Assembly: GCA_947623455.1 (NCBI GenBank)
Contig: OX392535.1
Coordinates: 34,744,688 to 34,808,687 of the forward strand
Direction: 5' to 3'
DNA: 64,000 nucleotides
DNA from: Mimachlamys varia
Taxonomy: Eukaryota; Mollusca; Bivalvia; Pectinida; Pectinidae
The notes under the pieces were generated by a model, which ran no database searches, had not been told where the DNA came from, and worked only from the letters and a program-made list of their open reading frames with translations. The translations under genes and the position numbers were made by a program. Position 1 is the first letter of the stretch; every line of letters begins with the position of its first letter. Positions 13,501-22,500 of the stretch are shown piece by piece.

Positions 13501-16500
13501 AATTCTTAAATTTCATATAATTAAGAACAAATTACAGAGAGGAAAAAAGAAAAAAGAAAAGATCTTCTAAAGATAAAATGAAGATCACACAATGGTGGGC
13601 ACCAATATCCATCTGTGATCTTTTGTTTCTTTATGTTTAAAATATGTGATCTGTTATAATGCTAAAATAAGCATTTCCTTACTTTAACAGGTGAAACAGG
13701 TCCTCTTCATCCAGGTTAGTATTGTCTATTTACCGAGTATTGTGAGTGACATGGTCTGGTGCTGCAGTGGATAGCGCACTTGCCTTTCACCAAGGCGATT
13801 TGGGTTCAATTCCCCGACTGGATATAAAAGGTATGGGGTCACCTGTCCAACCACGTGGGTTTTCTCCAGGTACCCTGTTTTCCTCCCATAATAAGACCCC
13901 TTGTGCTAACATCCCAGCCAATAAGAGTAATTAATATAAGTTGAATAACTTGTTTCATAATTGTTGTAAAATAAACAGTTCCTGGCTGATAGCTAAAGTA
14001 TTTATAGACAGATTTACATGAAACTTGGAGATGTTCAGTTCACAAAAATACCTACTGAGGTAAAAAAAAAAAAAAAAAAAAGCAAGGTCAAAGGTCAAGG
14101 TCTTCAGGTTCAAAGATAATTGTCAAATTTTGTACTTTTTCATTGATGCAAAGTTGGTCAAATCACAGAGGTCAAATATTGTGCCTTTTCATTAATAAAT
14201 ATATTATTGACATTATGAAGCAAAGTTGGTCAGAATTTAACAAGGAGTCAACTGACCGAAAGTCAAGGTCGCTGGTCAAAGTCTGGGGTAAAATGCCAGG
14301 ACTTACACAACAAATATTACAGTTCACATTTCTGTGAAAACATCTTCTGGTATCATATGATAACAATGTTAAGCTGCATCATGATTCATAATAATAAAGA
14401 TTTGCATTTGAATCAAAATAATATGTTATAATCTTAAACTCTGGCATTATCATTACTAGTATGTAACAGGACAAAACTCTCCTCTTAATCTGTAACCAAT
14501 CGGACTGCTGAACCAATCTTCCTGAAAATGTAGTATGCCAAAATGTAAACACATTTAAAAATAGACTGGACAAGCACTGGGAGAACCAGGAACTCCTGTA
14601 CAATTATAGATCTGAGATACATTGATAATACAAGTAATGTCATAATTATCTATATTTCAAATATTTAAATGTCATACTATTGAGACCGATGAAGAGGATC
14701 TTGATTGATCCTGTATCGGAAAATAAACTTAACTTAACTTAACTGCTAGTTTACATCCTAAATGTTGCTGTTGTCCCTATCTTTGATCATTGTAGTCACC
14801 AACGAGTGCCAGAGCCCTAACAGAGGCAATTGTACCCAGTTATGTGTGGACACGTTCGGGGCCTATCATTGTGACTGCTTCTTTGGGTACCGTCTACAGC
14901 TAGATGGCGTCACCTGTTCCGACATTGACGAATGTAATGAGTTGGGATCATGTGATCAGATCTGTACGAACGTCGTAGGTTTTTATCAATGCTCCTGTAG
15001 TCCAGGATTTAACCTCAACATTGATGGTCACACCTGTTCAGGTAGGTAATCAGCATTAACCCTTTCACTTCCTCAAGACACATTTGAGCTCTTCCAATGC
15101 AAAGGTTAGAAAAGTTCATTATGAAATTTCAGGGGTGAATGAGGTTAAAAAACATAATTCATGAATCCTTACCGGGAATCATAATTATCATATTGTTATG
15201 AGGATAAGGTTTTGTGGTTTTCAACAAAAACCCACTTATTTTCATGGGGACTGAATTAATGAATGTTTTTATTCAAAAGATATGTTAAATGTTCTTTTAT
15301 ATTTTGAACTGTTTTTTTTGTTTATGAATATTGGAATTTGTGGAACAAGTGTATCCACGAAATAATTGATACTAAAATCTTGATGATAATTAATGCTACT
15401 TCAGATTAATTATAAGTTTGAATATACTGTAGATAACATATTAAGTTGAAATATTAGTGAGTGTGAGTCGATCCTTAAGTTGATTGTAAAAGGGATTATC
15501 AGATATGTTGACATTGGTCCAGAAATACATAATAATAATAATAATAATTTATTTTATTAAAGTGTCACACATAGGTTCAAACATATAATTATTTTAAAAT
15601 ATATATATTTGAATTAAGATGCCCAGCCTAAATGGCTTATGAGACACTATACAAATGTACATGTATTTATGCTATATCTATAATCTACATGAATTGTGTA
15701 TGCATGCTTTTACATTTGGAAAATTTTCATCTAATTTGCTCATTGTCAATCATATGCTCTTTGTAAAAAATACAAATTTTGAGAGTATTATTTTGATAAA
15801 TATCTTTCTATCAACATACATTTTAAATGTCTTTGTATCTAAAGACTCCAGAGAGAAAATGTAATTTTGTATGTCTTTGCAAGATCATAGTAAAGGGAAA
15901 ATGTATGAATCCTTGTGAGGTCATATTGTAGGGGAAATGCACTTACTTTTATGAGGTTGTGTAATAAGTGGGAAATATCACACCCTGCTCTTTTGTGTGT
16001 GGAGACCAGAGAGAACATGTTTATTACAGTAAAACACCACTTACTCAAATTTGTGAGGACCTGATCAATAGTTTGAGGAAGGCATGGTATATGTACAAAT
16101 TTGGTCGGGGCCAAATGAACTGTTTGATGAATGAGGGGTATTCGAGTAAACCGGGATCAAATAAGTGGGGTTTTACTGTGTATAGCTTTTGAAATCACAG
16201 TTCAATGTGAAGTATACATATCTGTATATTAATAAAGACAAATCTCTTTTGGGAGTGTTGGTGACCTTGTCTTTGTTGACCTGTATTTCTATAGATATCA
16301 ATGAATGTGAGAGTGGGGACGGTGTTTGTGGAGGGCGAGCGGGTACCAGTGTCTGCATCAACACGTACGGATCTTACCACTGCCTGAGGTTTGATGGAGC
16401 AAGAGGAAGACTTGTAAAATCTGAGGAATATCCAGGTAAAATGGTCTTACTTCAGAGATTCAAACTGAAAATTCAAAGAGCATTGAAAAGCCTTTGTTAT

Positions 16501-19500
16501 CATTGCTACTTTGATTAATGTCCTTGACCTACCATCATTTCTAGCTCACCTTCCCCAAGGGCAAGTGAGCTGATACCATGATGCAAAATCCTCGCCTGTT
16601 GTCCATCGTCCATCCATCAATTTTACCTTTAAATCCCTAGTCATAAACAACTACATGACGTACCATGCCAATTTTGCAAATTATGTCAGAAGTATCCTTG
16701 GGTGAAGGGAAACTAATTTTGTTTAAACAGTGAATCTGTCACCCACCCCTCCCCCACCATCCCCTACCCCTTTCCAAGGGGCAGGGCCCATTAGTGAAAT
16801 AATAGCAATAACTTTAAAATCCTACTTCACTGTAGGAATGAAAGGATTTGTCACTCCCTGTTTTCATCTGGTCTGAAATATCCCCGGATGAAATGAAACT
16901 AATTTTGTATAAACGGCGAGTCTGGCCCTGCAGGGGCTTGAGGGACGGGGCTTGATTATAGCAATTTCTTTAAAATCCTACTTCACTGTAGGAATGAAAG
17001 GATTTGCCCCTTCTTGTTTACATCTGGTCTGAAATATCCTGGATGAAATGAAAATATTTTGTATAATATAAGGAGCCTGAAGGGCAATCTGATTAAAATA
17101 CAGATTCTTACTATTACTATCGTGTGTAGGATCTGACAGCGACCAGTAGAAGGTCATGTGCAGATGATCTTTGTATTCACCAATCAAATCGCTGCTTACC
17201 AGATTCTAAAAGTGAAAAGCTAATTTCGATTTGTTTCTGAACTTGTAGTAAAACCAGAGTAAAGTAGCGAGAAACTCGAACAACCGTATACAAAAATGGC
17301 AGCGCCCAGGTCAGCGGTCGCTAAGCTAAGGCGTGTTTTTCTTAGACATTATCCGATTGATTTGTAGTTTTTCTTTTGTCCGAAAAGAAATAACAACTGA
17401 CGGTAAAGAAATTATCACAAAATATATTAATCAAATTGTTATATAACACTCTGAATAATTTTCTCTTCCTCGCTTTGATCCGCTGCCATTTTTGTTCGTC
17501 TACCAAACACCGTTTACAAGGTGCATTTTGATTGGCGTAGATATGGAAATAATAAAGGCCATCTGCACATGACCTTCTACTGGTCGCTGTCAGATCCTTC
17601 ACACGATAGTAATAGTGAGGATCTGTATTTTAGTCAGATTGCCTGAAGGGCTGGGCTTTTCAAAATCCTACTTCACTGTAAGAATGAAAGGATTTGTCCC
17701 TCCCTGCTTATATTTGGGTGAAATATCCCTGGATGAAGTGACACCAATTTTGTATAAACGGTGAGTGTGGCCTCCAAGGAGCAGAGGAGCAAGTAAGGCC
17801 CCGGAGAAATATAGTAAATTCTTCAAAAATCCTTTTTCTCCTGAAGGAATGACAGGATATTGTCCAAATTTGTTCTGAAGCATCCTTGGGTGAAAGGAAA
17901 TCATTTTGTGCTAATGGTTGGAATTGCCCCTTTCGGGCCTGATATTATAAATGTAGAAAATTCTTTAAAAAATCATCTACTTTCGTATAAGTGACAGGAT
18001 ACTGTTCCAATTTGTCTATGATAGTTTGATACAACTGTATTCAGATTACCAATACAAGCCCTCTGGTCCTCTTGTATCTTAATTGGAGTTGCTTTATGAA
18101 TTATCCAAAAGTTTGATATATTCAAACTCGGCAAAAAAATATTTACTCAATGCAGGGCATTGGTTTTATAACATCTTAATATGAAGGCCAATATTATAGA
18201 ATATGATATTAAAAGGATGACTTTATTAAATCTTTAGTTGATCCTACTGATTACCTCCTTAAATGATTCAACCTGACATTTCATAAAACAATACTATTCC
18301 AACATTGGAGATGAAGGGTTCAAACGTCACTTTGTGGTGAATGAGTTCAAAATTACATGTTTGGTTTGGTTTGGTTTATTTTGTTTTACATCCTATTAAA
18401 AGCCAGGGTCATTTAAGGGCTTGCCAGGTTTTGGAGGTGGAGGAAAGCTAGAGTACCCGGAGAAAAACTACCAACCTACGGTCAGTACCTGGCAACTGCC
18501 CCACGTGAGATTCGAACTCGCAACCTAGAGGTGGAGGGCTAACGTTAGAATGTCGAGAAAGCTTAAAGGGTTTTGGCCACGATTTTGAAAATCTTTAAAA
18601 AGTTATGAAACTTGTAGTGCATTTCAATAAATACTGATTAGCCCATCAACGAGCATTTGATTGTGTCCCGGGATCTAGATATTGATAGTCAAAGTTGACC
18701 GCTCCCGACTGGCGAGAATTTTAATGAGCTGACCAGTCACGTGGTACCTGTGACGTCATTGAAGCACAACTGATCGACTTCGGTACACTGATCAGTGGTA
18801 CATAGACGAAGAAAGTTTAGTAGAAAAACGTCTATTGATTTCGACATGTAAGTCCATCTTGATTGATGTTTAATTCTATTGATTAACAAATAAAATACAT
18901 TGAAAAAAATATAGATATGTACTTGTAAACTTTAGAAAGGAAATAGGAAATGCCATTTAAAAACATTGTGTTGTGAGTGTGTATTACACATCCACCACAT
19001 CCTAACAATAATGCTTCTACAAAGGACCACGGAATTAGTAAAGCCAGTGAAAGGACTATATGATTTTCACAGACACGTTACAAATTGGTTTTATAAATAG
19101 TATATGAAAACAGTAGCAACATACACGCATAGAGTGGTTGTGAGGTATATTACGGACGGAGCCATTTTTAGGTCATCTGACCCAAAGGGTCAAGATGACC
19201 TATAGTTACTGTGCTTCGTCCGTCGCCGTGCGCCGTCCGCCGTCCGTAAAAATTTCACATTTCAAACTTCTTCTCAAGTTCTACCAATGGGAATAAGCTG
19301 AAACTTAGCTGAAATGATCCTGAGATGGTCCTGACCAAGTGTTGTTATTTTTCGGGTCGGTCCGAAATCCAAGATGGCCGCCATAGCCGCCATCTTGAAA
19401 AACACATATTCAACTTCTTCTCAAGTTCTACCAGTGGGAATAAGCTGAAACTTAGCTGAAATGATCCTGAGATGGTCCTGACCAAGTGTTGTTATTTTTC

Positions 19501-22500
19501 GGGTTGGTCCGAAATCCAAGATGGCCGCCATAGCCGCCATCTTGAAAAACACATATTAAACTTCTTCTACAGTTCCACTGGTACCTGTGAGCTGAAAATT
19601 GGTAGGGATGCTCAGGAAGGGCAGCCCATAAATGTTGTTATTTTTCGGGTCCGAAAAACTCTCGACATTTGTGCCATAGCGGCCATTTTGTGACATGATT
19701 GCGCAATCACTGTTTTCCTGAACAACACTTATTTTAAACTTCTTCTTAAGTTCTACCACTGGGATTAAGCTGAAACTTGGCTGAAATGATCCTGAGATAG
19801 TCCTGACCAAGTGTTGTTATTTTTCGGGTCGGTCCGAAATCCAAGATGGCCGCCATAGCCGCCATCTTGAAAAACACATTTTCAACTTCTTCTCAAGTTC
19901 TACCAGTGGGAATAAGCTGAAACTTAGCTGAAATGATCCTGAGATGGTCCTGACCAAGTGTTGTTATTTTTCGGGTCGGTCCGAAATCCAAGATGGCCGC
20001 CATAGCCGCCATCTTGAAAAACACATATTAAACTTCTTCTACAGTTCCACTGGTACCTGTGAGCTGAAAATTGGTAGGGATGTTCAGGAAGGGCAGCCCA
20101 TAAAATGTTGTTATTTTTCGGGTCCGAAAAACTCTCGACATTTGTGCCATAGCGGCCATTTTGTGACATGATTGCGCAATCACTGTTTTCCTGAACAACA
20201 CCTATTTTAAACTTCTTCTTAAGTTCTACCACTGGGATTAAGCTGAAACTTGGCTGAAATGATCCTGAGATAGTCCTGACCAAGTGTTGTTATTTTTCGG
20301 GTCGGTCCGAAATCCAAGATGGCCACCAGAGCCGCCATCTTGAAAAACACATTTTCAACTTCTTCTCCAGTTCTACCAGTGGGATTAAGATGAAACTTAG
20401 CTGAAATGATCCTGAGATGGTCCTGACCATGAGTTGTTATTTTTCGGGTCGGTCCGAAATCCAAGATGGCCGCCATATTCGATATCTTGAAAAACACATA
20501 TTAAACTTCTTCTACAGTTCCACTGGTACTTGTGAGCTGAAAATTGGTAGGGATGTTCAGGAAGGGCAGCCCATAAAATGTTGTTATTTTTCGGGTCCGA
20601 AAAACTCTCGACATTTGTGCCATGGCGGCCATTTTGTGACATGATTGCGCAATCACTGTTTTCCTGAACAACACCTATTTTAAACTTCTTCTTAAGTTCT
20701 ACCACTGGGATTAAGCTGAAACTTGGCTGAAATGATCCTGAGATAGTCCTGACCAAGTGTTGTTATTTTTCGGGTCGGTCCGAAATCCAAGATGGCCGCC
20801 ATAGCCGCCATCTGGAAAAACACATTTTCAACTTCTTCTCAAGTTCTACCAGTGGGATTAAGATGAAACTTGGCTGAAATGATCCTGAGATGGTCCTGAC
20901 CAAGTGTTGTTATTTTTTGGGTTGGTCCAAAATCCAAGATGGCCGCCATAGCCGCCATCTTGAAAAACACATTTCCAAATTTCTCTCAAGTTTCACCTGT
21001 GGGATTAAGCTGAAACTTGGCTGAAATTATCCTGAGATGGTCCTGACCATGAGTTGTTACTTTTCGGTCGGTTCGAAATCCAAGATGGCCGCCATGGCCG
21101 CCATCTTACAAAACACATTTCCAACTTCTTCTCAAGTTCTACCTGTGGGATTAAGCTAAAACTTGGCTGAAGTGATTCTGAGATTGTCCTGACCAAGTGT
21201 TGTTATTTTTCAGGTTGGTCGGAAATCCAAGATGGCCTTCAGAGCAGCCATCTTGAAAAACACATTTCAAACTTCTTCTCAAGTTCTACCTGTGTGATTA
21301 AGCTGAAACTTGGCTGACATGATCCTGAGATGGTCCTGATCAAGTATTGTTACTTTTTGGGTTGGTCCAAAATCCAAGATGGCCGCCAGATTCGCCATCT
21401 TGAAAAACAAAATTGCCGTCCGTAAACTTTTCACATTTTAAACTTCTTCTCAAGTTCAACTCTTTCTTTCTGTACACATGCGCAGTACATTATAACTAAA
21501 GTGTGTTCGGTTGAACTCTAGTAGACTACAGTAACTATAGTCGGCAATCGAACTCGCCCATTGTCACAAATCTAAGATGGCCGCCACATATGTCATTTTG
21601 AACTTCTCAAGTTCTACCAGTGACATTGAGCTGAACCTTGCAAAAATTATCCTCAGATAGTCCCAACCAAATGTTATTTATCGGGTCCGTCAGACATCCA
21701 AGATGGCTGCCACAGCCCCCATTTTGAATACACATTTAAAACTTTTCATAGAAAAATGATCCCCAGATAGTCCCAACCAAATGTTGTTATTTCTCCAGTC
21801 CGTCAGAGATCCAAGATGGCTGCAACAGCCCCCATTTTGCATCCACATCTAACACTTTCCATGATCTGAAACTTGCCTAAATTGATTCTGACCAAATGTT
21901 TTTTTCGCACTGTTCCGAAGAAATCCATGATCATCACCATCTTGAAAACCACATTTGTGTGGCATATTGTTACATGATTGTATTACTAATTCCTAGAGGA
22001 GAGGAATTTATATAAGCTATTAGCTTGTTTTCCAATCCTCACTATTTGTATAATTTCTATATATGTAATATACATGTACACTGATGGAAATAAAATATTG
22101 TTTAAACTAATTCCATAATGGTATCACAATTGGTAGTCAGATGACCGTTAAGGCCCTTGGGCCTCTTGTCTTGAAATAGCAGGTTTTTTTCAAACGTTTG
22201 ATTGTATAGACTTTATAAGCTGGAATTAAATTAAAACAGCATAAAATGCTGAATCATGAATATGTGTTCCAAGTTATACCCAAAACATGTAAAATCTTCC
22301 TTGATTGCATATTATATATAGTGTCCGGTAATATACTCCATGTTAGATCTTGGTGATTATGACATATACTGTACAAGTATATAGTAGTAGTACAGCACGT
22401 ACATGTGGAATGCAAAACAAATCACTCAAATTTTTTAACTGTGCAAGTAAGCAAACAATTTCTGCCTGATTTCAATAAAGCAGAAACTGTCACAAATAGA

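Noticed and set aside
19472..20756. Repeated short frames such as [19 protein letters not shown]
   Set aside because: Shadows of the 145-bp monomers of hairpin-capped element 2; the same frames appear at 33579 in the sister element.
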